From positions 1,741,001-1,805,000 of the forward strand of contig NC_084894.1 of assembly GCF_958979055.1 (NCBI RefSeq): a stretch of DNA of 64,000 bases, given 5' to 3'. This stretch comes from Alnus glutinosa (lineage: Eukaryota > Streptophyta > Magnoliopsida > Fagales > Betulaceae). Positions 1-12,648 of the stretch are shown in pieces. The first letter of the stretch is position 1; each line of letters starts with the position of its first letter. A program made the translations under genes and the position numbers. The notes under the pieces are model-generated. The model was not told where the DNA came from. It was given only the letters and a program-made list of their open reading frames with translations, and searched no databases.

Positions 1-724
1 GAGTGGTATTACGTCCAATAGTTCCAAATATATATTTGGGGCTGTCATTTCTGCACTAAATTCCCCTTTACTTTTTTATTTCTTCTTCTTTAAATAACTT
101 TTCCCTGTACACTTCGAATTTAATTTTTTTTAGGACAAACATATCATTTGGAGTTCCGCAACTAGGATTCTCATTGGTGCAGCATAAGCCTTTCCAAAAT
201 TTAGTAGATTTTTTTTATAAATATACACTTCAGTGTTAAATCTTATAAGAGCATTTTGTTTCTCTGCACAAATAGAGATACAATAAATTGTGCCATTACA
301 TGAGTATGATTTCTCTTTGCACCATTTTTTGATGCAATCTCATTATTCATTGAAATGTAGAAGAAAACAGAATGCTCCGATGCTCATATCAGTGATGCAG
401 CAACTTCTTGGTAGGATGAGTGTCATGATGTAACTACATATTCACTTGATCATGCGACAGTCATACATGTGATATTTCAACCCAAAAGATGCATATTGTC
501 TGTCCTTTTGAGTTCAAGCGTTGATGCTTTCCCCCCTTTTCTATTTCTTTGTTTTTATGCTTTTTTCTATTTCCAGATCTTGAATCTTGAATCAATTCTC
601 CCCTTTTATCATATGGTTTGAATGGCTGAATCGTTTCTTAGCAACGTTGAAATCTCTAGGTATGTTTACTTCTTCCAGCCATTATTATAGCCTCACTTCA
701 AGTTAAACTGGAAAGAATTCCTAG

Positions 725-1075
725 TGAGTCTAGAGGTGGGCACCGACCTGTCTGGTCGGAAACGCTCATCCTTTGACTTCTGACCCCATGGAGGTTGCAA
801 GTCAAATTTTCCTTCTGAGCTGACCCACACTCTAGGCGGTGTTGAGCTGAGCCGACACCGACAACGTCAGCTTGGAGGCCGGCTTGGAAATTGGAAGACG
901 GTGGCTTCTAGTTCCGTTTGAAGTAAAACAATGAAGTCGGGATGGGTTAGATTCGTCGGAAATTTGAAGAATCACTTATGATCCAACTTTCTTTCAAAAA
1001 AGAATACAACTTCCGAGCGAACCCCTATCGGAAGTCAACAGATCGGTCGGGTCGGTCGGAGGCACGAGTTTTCTA
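725..1075. repeat. GGTCGG/CCGACC-rich repeat, probably transposon debris
   Basis: The block is GC-rich against an AT-rich background. It starts with a CTAGAGGTGGGCACCGACC-like end and finishes with GGTCGGTCGGAGGCACGAG followed by TTTTCTAGG, so its two ends look like a degenerate inverted pair. No coding potential is visible. Family assignment is not possible from sequence alone. Confidence 0.35.
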
Positions 1076-1247
1076 GGCATGAAAAGGTTTATTCTTGAGA
1101 CATGAGTTAATGCATTGTTTGCTCCATGACTTTGTGACACCCATAAAAGTTACTAAATTTTGTGGTTGTCTTCGGTTTGAGCACTTATTCCAAGATTTTC
1201 ACTTACCAAAAGAAAGATTTGGATTAGGTGCTCTAAAAAAATCAACA

Positions 1248-1250
<3 letters not shown>

Positions 1251-1291
<41 letters not shown>
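1251..1291. repeat. (TA)n microsatellite
   Basis: About 20 uninterrupted TA units. The short reading frame running through it (repeated YI residues) is an artefact of the repeat. Confidence 0.95.
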
Positions 1292-1293
<2 letters not shown>

Positions 1294-1845
1294 TTTATTT
1301 TTTTTCACTGGTTTAAATTAATTCCAAGTTTTTCTTAAAAAGATAAGAGGAAATTATATTTGAACCGTTGAAAAAACTACAAAAAATATGTAAAATATGT
1401 AGTTTTTTTAACAACACCTAAGCCAAATCTCCAAAATAACTATACCCAAGATTTATTTATTTATTTATTTTTAACTAGGAATGACAGAAAACAGAGAAAG
1501 ATGCAGGTAATTAGTTAGTACTCTGGGGGCAATAACTCCTCTCACATAACAGTGGATCCTATAATGAGATTATTTATGCAATTGTTTGCTCTATGTTGTC
1601 ATGAGTTTGTCTTCCAACAATATGGGGTGCTTGTAATGGACTTACTACAAAAACCTATGCTTTAGTTGGTTACTAAACTATACCCAATTAATTGACAATA
1701 TGAATTAATGTTGACATTTGCAAATTGCGACAGCTTGGAGACGCTTCTAGCATCCATGATTTAGCAACCCCAAAGATTCACATGAATTTCACCAGTTTCC
1801 ACTTCATTTGAAATGAGAGTTTTGGAGAAATGGAAAGTATATGTA

Positions 1846-2200
1846 AGGCTGACAATTTTTTACATTGATTCATGAACTCGATATGAACCCAATATAAATA
1901 AATGAGTAGGTTAGCGTTGATGAGTTTAACTTGTTTAATTAAATGGGTCGGGTTAAAGTTGACCTATATAGTCTTATATTCATGTCTCGACACGACTCAA
2001 TCTTGACATGCGAACACAAATTACCACCGATAGGTATATCCAACTAGTGAATACCAATGCCGTGGGAAACCAAATTGGGGTTGACTTGAACTTGGATTGA
2101 ACTTCTTAAAATCATGAATACAGATTGGGTTGGGCCGTGGATTGATAACCTGTTTAATCATCCTTAAGAATTTTTTTTGGGTTTTTCTTCTTCAACAAGT
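1846..2200. repeat. Degenerate dispersed repeat with GGGTCGGGTT motif
   Basis: The words AAATGGGTCGGGTTAAAG, GTTGACCTATATA and CACGACTCAA recur, in varied form, at about 5105-5790 and 22340-22760, so this looks like an interspersed family with degenerate CACGA/GGGTC words. I infer non-autonomous transposon remnants. No terminal repeats or target duplications were identified. Confidence 0.35.
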
Positions 2201-2599
2201 TAACCTACCCAACTTAAATAAGACGGCTCTTTATTAGGTGGTTGCATTGGTCACCCGAAATGAACTTTAAAGAGTACAAGATAATTGAATAAAAGCATAA
2301 AGATAAGCAAAATGGTCCAAGCATCTTGTGTACCATACATGCATTGTCCCATTCATCCCTTTCTCTTTCTTTTTTTCCTTTTGTTTTTAGGTTGCTTATT
2401 TTGAGAAATGCTATATACTGCAACCACTGTCATTCCACTCCCATCTTACTGTCTTTAGATCAGTCATTTTTAAAAAAGAAATAAAAAAATTCAAAAAGTG
2501 ACGAGTATTATCACATCAGCCCAACAAGATAGGGTGAAATAAAAGTATAGTATATGACATTTCTCATTATTTAATATGAATATATAAGAATCATTACCA

Positions 2600-2601
<2 letters not shown>

Positions 2602-2632
<31 letters not shown>
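2602..2632. repeat. (CT)n microsatellite
   Basis: About 15 CT units without interruption, in non-coding AT-rich sequence. Confidence 0.95.
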
Positions 2633-2636
<4 letters not shown>

Positions 2637-3989
2637 TCTACTGTTCTCTTTTTTCATTTTTGAAAAATAATGTTACCCTTATTTGGATAAAGTTTTCCTT
2701 TAAATTGAGTTTGAGAAAATTTCTATAATATAGTTTATTAAATGACATCTATTGATAGAGCACGTGATGCTCATATGCTTTAAGGACAAATGTCAATTTA
2801 ATAGATTGAATTTGAAAAATTTTGCTCCAACTTAATTTGGAGAAAAACTTTATCATTCTTATTTTATTTATTTTTATTTTTTCCTTTTATAAATGAATCC
2901 ATCGTTTACTTATTCTTTTGCAAGTAATGCCTTAATTAATAAGTCAGCACGTCAAGCGTTTGCTATAATACATGTAAATCCAAAACTGTATTTCATGAAA
3001 ATACATTTTCAAAAATTCGGTTCACAATATTTAATTAACGCTTTTCTCTAATTAAAAACAAAAATAAGAAGGTTAATTTCTTTTTCACTGATGCGTACAT
3101 TCTAATTTGGATCCAATGCTATCAACCCCACATGCAATAGAAAGGAGAGCAATAAGCCAAAGGGGTTACAACCCCACAGCCTTTCTAGCTTGAAGGTGAA
3201 GAAAGGCAGCGAGTTGGTCAGTCATTCTTCGTGCTCTCAGCCACCCTTACTCGCCGTTGATCGGAAGATTTTCTCAATCATCTCAGATATTAATTCTTCA
3301 TACTATTCCTACCACCTCCTTATGAGAAGTCAAAGTTAATTGTCAAAAAGTGATAACTTCTATGCCCAGTTTGTAGCAAAATAGGTCGATCATCTCTAGA
3401 CCTTTTTTTCTAGATGCATGCATTCCTGGCCACCTCCCCTCAGTTGCGCCTCTCCATTCTTCTCGACAATGGAAAGGACCTTCCCTAGTTTTGCTCTAGC
3501 TCTCTTTCTTTGTATTTGCTTTTGCTTCTAAGCAATATACTAGGGGAGCTAGGAGAGGGGAGAATAATTTCCACTTCTCCAACAAATAGAAATCAAGGGG
3601 GAGAATTTACGGAAATACTTCTAAATATAATTATTAAAAGCGGTCAATTTAGCAACTAAGTGCGCTTTGGAATTAGCTTTCTTGCTAACTTTATGCCCTG
3701 ACCATTGAGAGAATGAGAGGAGATCGAGGATTTGACATCCTTGATGAACGGGGAAATGTCCCATTCAAGCGCCAATGTAGGTTGATTAATTGCCATAGCG
3801 GCTAGCCTAACTGCTAACAATAGCAGCAAAAGCTAGCTTCACCCTTATTGACTTCCAAGGAAGACAGTTTTGCTGTGTTTGCAACTATAATATTAATTAT
3901 CTTTGTCATCACTTATGACTGCCTGGTGGAGGCTAGGGAGTTGCCAATCTTCATCTTTTGGGGCTAGCTAATTTCATCCAGCCATTCTC

Positions 3990-4380
3990 AGGATTATAGA
4001 AGGTAATACGGATGAGACGCAGGATTTTTGCAATGTCTGGCTTTGATGAATTATGAAGGGTTTGGTTTCTTGTAAGCCAAATGGTATACATGGTTATTGC
4101 TGCATACAGTTGGATATTATATATGAATTGCCAAGATGCTACCAGCCTACAAAACAGCTTTGATCCAGTAAAGCTATGGGAAGGTCTTCAAACATTGAAG
4201 TATCAATTGGCCGCCACCAATCCATGATTGCCTTCAGATGATTCTTGCCACTGAGCACCCAAGAAAGAGATGCTGAGCAGTTTCAGTTCTACAATGGCAT
4301 AGGGGGCAGAGCCAATCAGCAATGACAGAATCGAAGAGGTCAGTGAGGTCCTGTTGCCATGAGGGATTAAGAGATCGATG
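3990..4380 (-). mobile_element. LINE 3'-end fragment (reverse-transcriptase zinc-binding region)
   Basis: On the minus strand a translation includes WLCPLCHCRTETAQHLFLGC followed by SVARII, matching the C-x2-C...H...C zinc-binding segment found near the C-terminus of plant non-LTR retrotransposon polyproteins. Further downstream on the same strand MYTIWLTRNQ resembles the family's usual terminal block. Stops and frame breaks show it is dead. The frame extends into a poly-C tract that encodes meaningless glycines, so the annotated piece should stop before it. The identity rests on motif recognition only. Confidence 0.6.
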
Positions 4381-4553
4381 TGAATAATTTTTCAAAGTGC
4401 TCAACAAAATAGGCCCCAATATCCTCTCCATTCTTAAGCCAACAACCATCAACAGATTTAATAAGTGAAATATAATTGGTTCTACCAGGGGCAGAGCCAG
4501 CATTTGGGATGGGTCATCTCTAGACGTTTTTTTTCTAGTTGCATCCCACCCAC

Positions 4554-4554
<1 letters not shown>

Positions 4555-4584
<30 letters not shown>
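4555..4584. repeat. Poly-C homopolymer
   Basis: Thirty consecutive C residues on the + strand. Length in homopolymers of this kind is unreliable in long-read assemblies. Confidence 0.9.
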
Positions 4585-4586
<2 letters not shown>

Positions 4587-4699
4587 ACTTAGGGCTAGCT
4601 CCACTCCTGGGTTCGACGATGAATTGTAGTTGATGCATGCATGAAAATATTGTGTTTAGATCCTTACTTGTGAACCACAATATTCTTGAAAGAGACCTG

Positions 4700-6120
4700 C
4701 AACTTCTTCGACTCCTACTCTCGTTGAACCTTCTTTAAGACCGATTATTATATCTGTTTTTCTATATTTGCGCCTTACATATTCAATGGTTGATTTTAAA
4801 AAAGGTTAGAGTTGGATAGGAGTTGTCTAACTCTCGTCCAACCTTTTTTCAAACTAATCATTGGATATGTAGGACCCACATGTAGGAAAACATATCTTAC
4901 ATATGGGTCCTACATGTTCAATGGTTGATTTAAAAAAAGTTGTTGAAGTAGGATAAGAATTAGACGGGAGTTGAAGAAATAACATTTATCTTCTCCAAAT
5001 ATACCTTGTATTTGCTTTCTTAATTTTCTTTTTTTTTTTTTTTTTAAAAAAAAATGTTCTAGTTTCATCTAAATAGTACACTATAATAATCCGCAAAAAA
5101 AATTAAGGATAACAATTTTTTATATGATCCGCATACCTAACACAAATTCAATACGAAATTAGTGGGTTAGAGTTTACTAAAATAGAATTTAGGCCAAACC
5201 AAATCGGCCTGATTATACATGATTTAAAAACATGTCAATTTCGGGTCAACCTGCGGGTGACTTGCAAAATCCGTGTAAATTAATTATTATTTTTTTTTAA
5301 AAAAAAATTGCCATTAAAAAATAAAAACCCTAAAAGTGTAAATCCAAATAAACATGTAATCTTATTTTCTTTTATTGCTATGTGTTTGTTTATGTAAATG
5401 AACATTATTTCACTGTAATATTATTTTAATTAGATATTACACTAAAAAGTTAGATTATTTTTATTAATTATGGTTATGGTTAATTGATATTGATTGTCAT
5501 GAATGTAGTTTAAATGTGTATAATTAATATAATTTATGTTTATAAGACATGAAATTGTGTTAATAAGATTACACTAAATATTTGGCCATTTATATTAAAC
5601 GGGTCGAAACAAGTTGAAATTGGTTGTGTTTGGGTCAATTCAACATGGTCTATTGATTAAATGAGTTATGTAAATCGTGTCGTATTACCCGTTTAGTTAA
5701 ATAAATCGATTTCAAATTAACCTATATAATAATATACCGATGGTTGATGACACAATACGAGCCCGAATTGTCACCCTAATATTATATAATATTATCATAT
5801 ATCAAGTTAAAACTTAAAACTCTCACAATGGCTGTCCTTTGCTTGCCTAAAGCAGTCGTAAATTGGTGTCTTTGGGTTTCACTTACGGAGACAAATGGCA
5901 TCAACTTTTCAAATTGTACTTTTTTTTTTTCGTATTTTTTTTACCCGTTAGATCCACACGAGAGCTTGAACGTGAGTTTAACTAAGAGCTCTTGTAGAGC
6001 ACAGCTCACTTCTGAACCTCATGCAATTTACCAAAACGCCCTTGTTTTTTCAATTTTCTTTTGACATATTTCAGTTTACACTACACAGGGGTCACACAGG
6101 CTACAGAGCCAATCAACAGA
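4700..6120. other. Intergenic, AT-rich, no supported gene
   Basis: Holds paired inverted words around 4790-4930 (GTAGGACCCACATG and CATATGGGTCCTACATG in opposite orientation around an AT-rich centre), which suggests a small foldback element. A degenerate repeat of the GGGTC/CACGA family follows (about 5105-5790). No protein-coding gene was recognised. Confidence 0.4.
5105..5790. repeat. Degenerate dispersed repeat (GGGTCAA/CACAATACGAGCCCG words)
   Basis: Begins with TATATGATCCGCATACC and ends near CACAATACGAGCCCG. Internal words such as GGGTCAACCTGCGGG and AACGGGTCGAAAC match those at 1846-2200 in style. Inferred to be an old non-autonomous element; no target duplication was found. Confidence 0.35.
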
Positions 6121-6130
6121 TATCTCTTCA

Positions 6131-6131
6131 G

Positions 6132-6172
<41 letters not shown>
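6131..6172. repeat. (CT)n tract, possible leader-region pyrimidine tract
   Basis: A long CT run preceded by CAGCTCTCG and about 2.5 kb upstream of the AT-hook coding exon. CT runs of this type are common in plant core promoters and 5' leaders, so this is a candidate transcription start area for that gene. That link is inference. Confidence 0.6.
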
Positions 6173-6174
<2 letters not shown>

Positions 6175-7044
6175 GCGTCCGCTGTTTCATTTGGCCAATT
6201 GTTTGGGGGGGCCGACTGGTTAAACCTCGTATGTTAATCCTTAATCCATTCGAATCTCAATGTTTCTTGATCTGGGTATCCAATATTTCAACCTCAGATC
6301 ATAGTTTTCTCCATTAAAAATCCTTATTTTCTTAGCTTTACTGTGCAAATCCACTGGTAGAGGAAAACGCATCTGGGTTTTGCTCTCTTTTAAGTTTATA
6401 TGGGTGCTTTAACAGATTAAAGTAATGGGTTTCATGTTGAAGATGCAGATAAACTTTTTCTCACACCTGGTCAGTATCATTTCCTCTCTCATCTCTGTCT
6501 ATTGATTTTCTGTTTGAATATATGGGTTTCTTTCTTGTTGGATATATTGCTTTCATTCTTGGTTTTTCTGGGGTCTGAAAGTTGAAAGTTGTTGTATTGT
6601 ATAGGATTTATTTGAGTTCTATCAAGTTCATTCTTTGCTTGGATCTTAATTTTTTGGTTTTGGAGATTGTGCTTTGTTTTAAAAGCTTATGTTCAGATTC
6701 TTTGTTTTCCGAGATATAATAATCTTCTCGTGTTCATTTCGCCCTTTACCCATATTGAGTCTTTGTGGGTATGTTACTTCTCTTCAAGAGTTTAGATTCC
6801 CCATGATTTATGTTGGTGCGCCTTGATCTATTGAGAGTAAACTGATACAATTTTCTAGTTTGCGGCTGAAGCAGGACTTTGGTTATTTGATGTTCATTTT
6901 CTAATTGACTTTTGTGAAGGGCAAATCTATAGACTGTGTCTGGTTTCATAAAATAAAGATAAAAAAGAAAAAAGAAAAAAGAAAAAGGAAGCGATTATAA
7001 ATGTTGATTTTTCATAATTTTGGAGCTTAGAGAACAAACCTGTT

Positions 7045-7730
7045 CTCGTTTTTTGTTTTGTTTTTGTTTTTTTGATGAATTAGCAACTTTTATAACCACT
7101 CATCAGGATTACAATACACTCTCCAGCAAGAAGCTTGATACAACACACCCCTACTGCAAAAAGCAGACAAGCAACAGAGACAACCCACTGCTGCAAACCA
7201 ACCTAGCAAAACAACTCAAGCAGCAAAAAACAACTGGAGAAAAAATCTCACCTATACAGAACTCAAGCTGCATAAAAACATCAGCCAAAACAGTTACTTA
7301 CATAGAATACAATCTTGAAATCCCCATTTACAGCAGAGGAATCTGTTTAGACTAGAATCGGCAAATTTCCCAACTCCCATGATGCGCGCTCTAATTTCCC
7401 AATCAATACGTTTGAGCATCTGATCCTCTGAGCTAGCAACATTTCCATGCTTTAAATCATTTCTCCTCTTCCAAAGATGATACACCACAGCCCCAAGGAC
7501 CAACTTACAAAGACTAACTTGTAAAATCTGACCCTTCAACTCTGCAATTCCCCCACCTTACTATTCATCCCACTCAACCACAGGGTCATCAATCATGCAA
7601 CGCCCCAACAACTCACGCACAATACGTTTGCTAAAGCTGCAACGAAAAAATAGATGGTCCCTATCTTCTATACACCCCGTAAAAAAACAAACCTCTTCTT
7701 GTAAGTACCAAGCACACTGTTAAGCTTCAT
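7045..7730 (-). mobile_element. LINE 3'-end fragment with poly-A tail, antisense to AT-hook gene
   Basis: Minus-strand translation of about 7294-7539 gives VYHLWKRRNDLKHGN followed by IDWEIRARIMG and LNRFLCCKWG, the typical last segment of plant LINE polyproteins. Further upstream on the same strand (about 7555-7690) DHLFFRCSFSKRIVRELLGR supplies the H...C half of the zinc-binding domain. The + strand T-rich run at about 7045-7072 is the reverse of a poly-A tail, marking the 3' end of the insertion. Frames are interrupted by stops, so it is inactive and 5'-truncated. It lies within the inferred leader intron of the AT-hook gene. Confidence 0.65.
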
Positions 7731-8729
7731 CAAGTTCAGCTATTTGTGGAAAAATTAAAAACAGCAGCAACCAATGTTTCAAAAACTGGTTCCCAATTTT
7801 CTCTTGGCAACCAAATGGAGTAAGCAAGTTCTGTAATCAAATTTTTATCTTTAGATGCATCCTTTGGATACATCCTACTCAGCTATAAACTGTTGTATTG
7901 ATTTCCAATGGAAACCAAACCAGCCCAGGAACAAATCTGTATTGGATTCAATGCATATGCCTCTTCTTTATTGTTAGGATTCTTGTCATTTGCAGCCTCC
8001 AGCAGTGAAGACAAGGGCAAGGCACCGTACATGTTCTATACTCAACGTATGTCTATCAATTGAAATCTCAATCCTTTTTTCCCATTCACTAGAACGTTGT
8101 GTGCTACAACTAGGTACCCCTTTACTAGTTAGGGCACATTATCTAGCTCCTTATAGCTATAACTCCATTTTTTTTTGGGGGGGTATTTGAAGAAGCCTGC
8201 TGAAGAACTGAATGTCTACTACTGTCAAATTAAAATGGATTGAATCATAACCTTTTTTTTCTGGTAGGTAGCACATACATCCGGTGAGCCATGAACCCAA
8301 AACCTCACCCTCCACTCCATTCTTATGGGGGGAAGGAGATCCTCTAGCTCAAAGAGTCATCACCTTAATTCATGTATATAAGAGAAAAGTAAGACCCTGT
8401 AATCTCTTGGATTCCCAAAAGCAGTCGTTTATGCTTTTGAGAACTGATTTATTGCAAACATCATGAAAGACAATATGGATTCCTTCTTTTTTGAAGCACC
8501 TCATGCATATCTTTCTGTTTGGTTGTTTTTGTGAATAAAACATGATAGAATGACAAGATCATTATATTTTCTGGAGATGTCCATATTTATCAGAAGTTTA
8601 TACATTTATGATTTGACTGTGAATACCTGTTAAAGTCAATCTTAGGTTATATTGACTCCTTTATACGTGTTTTCTGTCTAACAGAAATCTTCATTTGTAT
8701 GAGTTGTTCTTTCGTTGGGTTTTAAGATT

Positions 8730-9140
8730 ATGGGTAGAGGTAGAGGAAAGGGGAAGAAGTTAACTGTTACCAATCATGAGGATCCTGGAAGTGGTGAGGA
8801 AGAGAAAATTCCTGCACAGAAGAGAAGGGGAAGGCCACAGAAACCACTAAAGGATGACATTGATGAAGAAGTTGAAAAAATAGAAGAGGAAGACAGTGAG
8901 AATGCAAAATCTGGTACTCCAAGCAAAGAGACAAAGAGTCCTTCTGCGACAGAGAATGGAAAGAAGAGGAAAAGAAACTCACAGGTAAAAGAGAAGGCAG
9001 ATTCTGTCAAGGAGGAAAATGGTAATGGAACCCGATCAAGCACTGATGATTCAACTAAGTCTAATGGATTTCGGCACAATGGAAGCAGGCGAAAAAGCAA
9101 GCCTCGTCGAGCTGCCGAAGCAGGTGTTGAGTGCAAGTGA
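8730..9140 (+). CDS. AT-hook motif nuclear protein, 136 residues
   Basis: The start is the ATG at 8730, giving MGRGRGKGKK; the open frame further upstream has no ATG. The protein is extremely hydrophilic, alternating basic and acidic patches. A classic AT-hook, KRRGRPQKP with the RGRP core, occupies about residues 31-39 and binds the minor groove of AT-rich DNA in this class. A strongly acidic stretch (about residues 42-56), a KKRKR basic cluster and a C-terminal RRKSKPRR basic tail suggest nuclear localisation. There are no enzymatic domains. An acceptor-like TTTTCTGTCTAACAG ending at 8684 fits a leader intron, so the transcription start may lie near 6.1 kb. Similar small AT-hook proteins exist across land plants; the role is probably chromatin-related but not assigned. 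Antisense frames over this exon are shadows of biased codon use. Confidence 0.8.
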   Translation: MGRGRGKGKKLTVTNHEDPGSGEEEKIPAQKRRGRPQKPLKDDIDEEVEKIEEEDSENAKSGTPSKETKSPSATENGKKRKRNSQVKEKADSVKEENGNGTRSSTDDSTKSNGFRHNGSRRKSKPRRAAEAGVECK

Positions 9141-10720
9141 GACTATGGCTTGTTATAGCAATGGGTTCTCCCATTTCACACTACTGGATTGCGGGATAGG
9201 AAGTGTGACCTATTAAACGTCTAGTTTCATAATGCTATTTTTTGTTTTTTGTTTTTTGTTCACCATTTTGGCAGTTCCTTATTATTCCTTTTTAATTTAG
9301 ATTGTGAGATTTGGAATTGATTCTGCTGGTTGTAATTTTCCATAATGCTATAGTATATTATGGTTTCATTAGTTTTTGTATTATATAAATATGCATGACA
9401 TCCTTAAGCCGTTTCTATTTTCTTTTGTCATTCTTTAAATTGATATTAATGTTGGCTCTGCAACTTATAAGAAGCCATCTACCCTGTGCTCTGCAACTTA
9501 TATGTCTGTTCAATTTACAGCATTGTTTCTCCTCTAGTTAAAATGCCATTGCTTCTTGTTCAATGCTTAAAATAGTATTTATCTCTTCTTTATTTCCTTG
9601 GATTAAAAATTTGTTAGTTTTCCAGTTTCTTATTCTACCAATGATTGAATACCATCTGAACTCAAGACAAATAATTGCACTTCACATTTAGCCTTTTTAC
9701 TCCATGATTTGATGGTTGGCTCATATGCATGATCATTCTCTCGTACTTCTACATTGTATACGTATTTTTGTGTGTGCGCGCGCGCGAGTGTTCATTTACT
9801 ATTTATTTACTTTTGGATTTGTCAGATAATTGGTAGATCCATGTCTGCATAAAATCCTTTAGGAAACACATTAAGCTTGCCTCAAGAAAGTGTTTATGCC
9901 ATGTTACAGATGTTTTTCAATTTATGCATATTGAATTGTTAGGATAATGATTAAATTTGTGGACAAACGATGTATCTTATTAGCTTGTATTAACTGTGTT
10001 CTGGAGCATTAATTAAAGATTAAAACAATAATTGGTGGAGAATATCCATGCAAAGCCTCTAATGAATAGGTTCCTGGAAATTTTTAAAGGCTAAAACAAT
10101 TCTACTTGAAAAAATTGGATTTTTTTCTTCTTCTTTAAAATCACTTCATGCACTGCTTGAATGGGTGAAGAGAAGCATAGCATGGAAGAGAGTTGTTGTA
10201 AGTCACAGTTGGACTTTCAAAATACTCTTTTGAGGTATCTTTATAAGTTGCCTCAGTGCATATCTGCTACAAGCTTGCTCAGCCTTGTTGTACAGGTTAG
10301 TCTTATACCCTTTGAAATGGCTGTGGTATTGTTTAAATTCGATGGTGAATTGATTTTATTTTTTGTTTCTTTTTATGTCTTTGTTGAATAGGCCTGAGTA
10401 CTTGGAGCTATTTTTTCCAGGTACTTTTCCATAGCATTTTCTGGCATGGATGTCTTTCTTTTGTTGAAAACCTGAAAATTAGGGAAGTGGAAGAAGATAT
10501 CCTGATGTGGATTGTGAGCATCTCCCACTACTACGTGTATTGCTAATGTGGAGGATGTCCTTCTCATTTTCAAACAAATTAGGGTGATCAAGATTCAAGA
10601 GTCCTTCTCTTGACTATATAAAGCACAAATCACATCAAAAGAAAGACCATACCCTGCTAAGGAAATCATTGGTCTGAGACTCTGAAGTCTTTCCTAGGCT
10701 GCCAACCAAAGAATAAAGGA
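9141..10720. other. 3' flank of AT-hook gene and intergenic sequence
   Basis: AT-rich, with a short alternating GTGTGCGCGCGCG tract near 9770-9786. A 76-codon open frame from 10181 ends in a plausible donor (CAG then GTTAGT at about 10297), so a short exon cannot be excluded, but it resembles no protein I recognise. Tandem-array homology starts at about 10720. Confidence 0.4.
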
Positions 10721-12468
10721 ATGTTAGGAAATAGCTTTTTCAGTGCTAGATAAATCAAGCTAGGGCATTGTTGAGCCATGGGGTAAAGACATTCCTGGGG
10801 GGATTTAGACACAGTCTGCTTTGGTGTAATATATATATATATATATATTTATTTATTTATTTTTGAATATTTGGTATGCGTAAAATATTAGTGATCGACC
10901 ATGTGATTCTTTATGTTAATCATATCATTAGAATATTGAGAAACTCTAACCACTTTCTGTAAATTGTAAAGATTTGATTTTTTTTTTTTTATTTTTATTT
11001 TTTAAAAAAATAAATAAATAAAATTGCTAGTTCATCCTGTGGAATGGGAGAATTTGACAATAGGTTGATTTCAAGTTGAACAAAATAAGGAGAAATTGAA
11101 GAAGCAAAAGAAAGAGAAAAGAGATAAAAAATAATAAAAATAAAAATAAAAATTGGGGTGGTTAAGCCGTAGAGGCTTATGTCCATTACTGTGAAGTGCC
11201 CTTATGACTACATCTTTATTGTATTCAACCATTTGAAATAGTTTTACAATGTAAGGTATTTATAGAGAAGTTAAGGTGTGGTAAATAAGGTTATGTAGGC
11301 TAAATAAAGCAAGGAATTTATTATAGGCCCATGAGAAAACTAAATCAAGGCTTAAGATAGATTTTAAAGATGGTGACTGATTTTGAAAAAAAGTCCCTTC
11401 TTTGTTTAGTTGTCAAGTTGATGTTTGTTGCTACAGTTTACTCCTTGTGGAGAGAAACATTCAAGAATTTTTTAGGTGAAAAATACTGTAATATTGCTAG
11501 AACTCTCTTAGAAATTAAATTATCTTCAAGGTTAGAGTTATGATTAACCTCTTGCATGGTTTTAAGCCATCTCCCATTATTTGGTGGTCAATTGAATTCT
11601 AAAATGCATGTGAGAATCTTATGCATTTTGAATGTGTCAATTTAATAAATTGAATTTTCACCGCCCTAATTTGGAGGATAACTTTATCCTTATTGTCGGG
11701 TTTTTGAATGTTTTTAGAAAATGTAAGAGTAAGTTTAGGTGTGCGATTTTTTGGTATTATATTTTATTATTCTTTACTATATTTAAAATTGTGAATACCA
11801 ATAAAATTTATTTTTTGAAATTATATTTGGATAGTTTAGAAAACCTGAGACAAAACTGAAAAAAGTTAAATAAAACTTGAGCATAATTCAATTCAAATTT
11901 AGAAAAGCAATTTAAACGTGTATTTCAGAAATAATAAAATATAATAAAAAAAATTTGTTACCCAAACATCCCTAATTAGTGGTAGAACTTGAGGTTCAAA
12001 GGGTAGGGGCTGTGGTTGGCCCAAGTCACATAGGCCTTAACGATCCGACTACTTGGCTCTAGATAAGTTCTTTGAAAGACCAAGTGGCAGCCCAATCCAA
12101 TTAATTGGCTCCAAATCCATAGCATTAATTGGTCAATTATTCAATTGGGCTTGTTAAATTGACATTTGCTTTTTAACCATGTGATTTTTATATGTATTTT
12201 TAATATAATTAATATATTTTAATTTACTAGATTGGGTTAGTTATTATTTTAAAAAATACATGCAAAAATCACATATTCTAAAATAATATTAAAACATTTT
12301 ATCAACTGAATTAATCTGTGGAGGTGATTCAAATAATTCAAGAATTAATGACCATAAGTTGAAATTAGTTGTGCGTATTGCATGCCGAGCAGCTCTAGAA
12401 AGAGAGCAAATGCGAAACTTACATGTCTAAACAGATATTCAAATTGCTCGTAATGCTACTTATACTAT
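10720..12468. other. Unit 1 left flank, shared by all three units
   Basis: No gene seen. Around 11170-11340 the reverse strand resembles the 3' part of an LTR (tandem TTTATAGAGAAG, TACAATGTAAGG and ACTACATCTTTATTGTATTC words), so an old LTR fragment is likely. The same sequence is at about 36290-38010 and 60880-62805. Confidence 0.45.
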
Positions 12469-12469
12469 A

Positions 12470-12612
12470 GGGATTTGATTCCTGCACTACACCAACACAA
12501 CAAATGCACAACAACCCTTCACATGAAAGTGGATCCCAGTGTGTAGAGCCCACCCTCTTATGAGAGGTTGTTGTGCACTTGTTGTGTTGATGTTGTAATT
12601 ATAACATTTTCC
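12470..12612. mobile_element. Older foldback MITE, family 2
   Basis: Starts GGGATTTGATTCCTGC and ends ATTATAACATTTTCC. The two halves are inverted copies of an ACACAACAA-rich arm around a GTGTGTAGAGCCCACCC centre. It occurs at the matching place in unit 2 (about 38012-38154) but is absent from unit 3. Age is inferred from arm mismatches. Confidence 0.65.
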
Positions 12613-12648
12613 TTTTCATTATAGAAGGCAGAGATCAATTTAAAAAAT

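Larger units (their letters stand above)
1..3980. other. Intergenic, repeat-rich, no supported gene
   Basis: No exon-intron structure or conserved protein could be read here on either strand. The stretch holds a GGTCGG-rich block (about 725-1075), a TA microsatellite (1251-1291), a degenerate dispersed repeat (about 1846-2200) and a CT microsatellite (about 2602-2632). The first 700 bases could be the 3' flank of a gene lying off the left edge, but nothing in them proves it. Confidence 0.5.

Noticed and set aside
4234..4680. 148-codon minus-strand frame as a gene
   Set aside because: Its N-terminal part crosses a poly-C tract coding only glycine; only its C-terminal part is real homology, to a dead LINE.
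8767..9136. Two Ser/Leu/Phe-rich minus-strand frames
   Set aside because: They are antisense shadows of the purine-rich AT-hook coding exon.
10161..10391. 76-codon frame with a donor-like end
   Set aside because: A single short frame without recognised relatives or a matching acceptor; kept only as a note in the flank entry.
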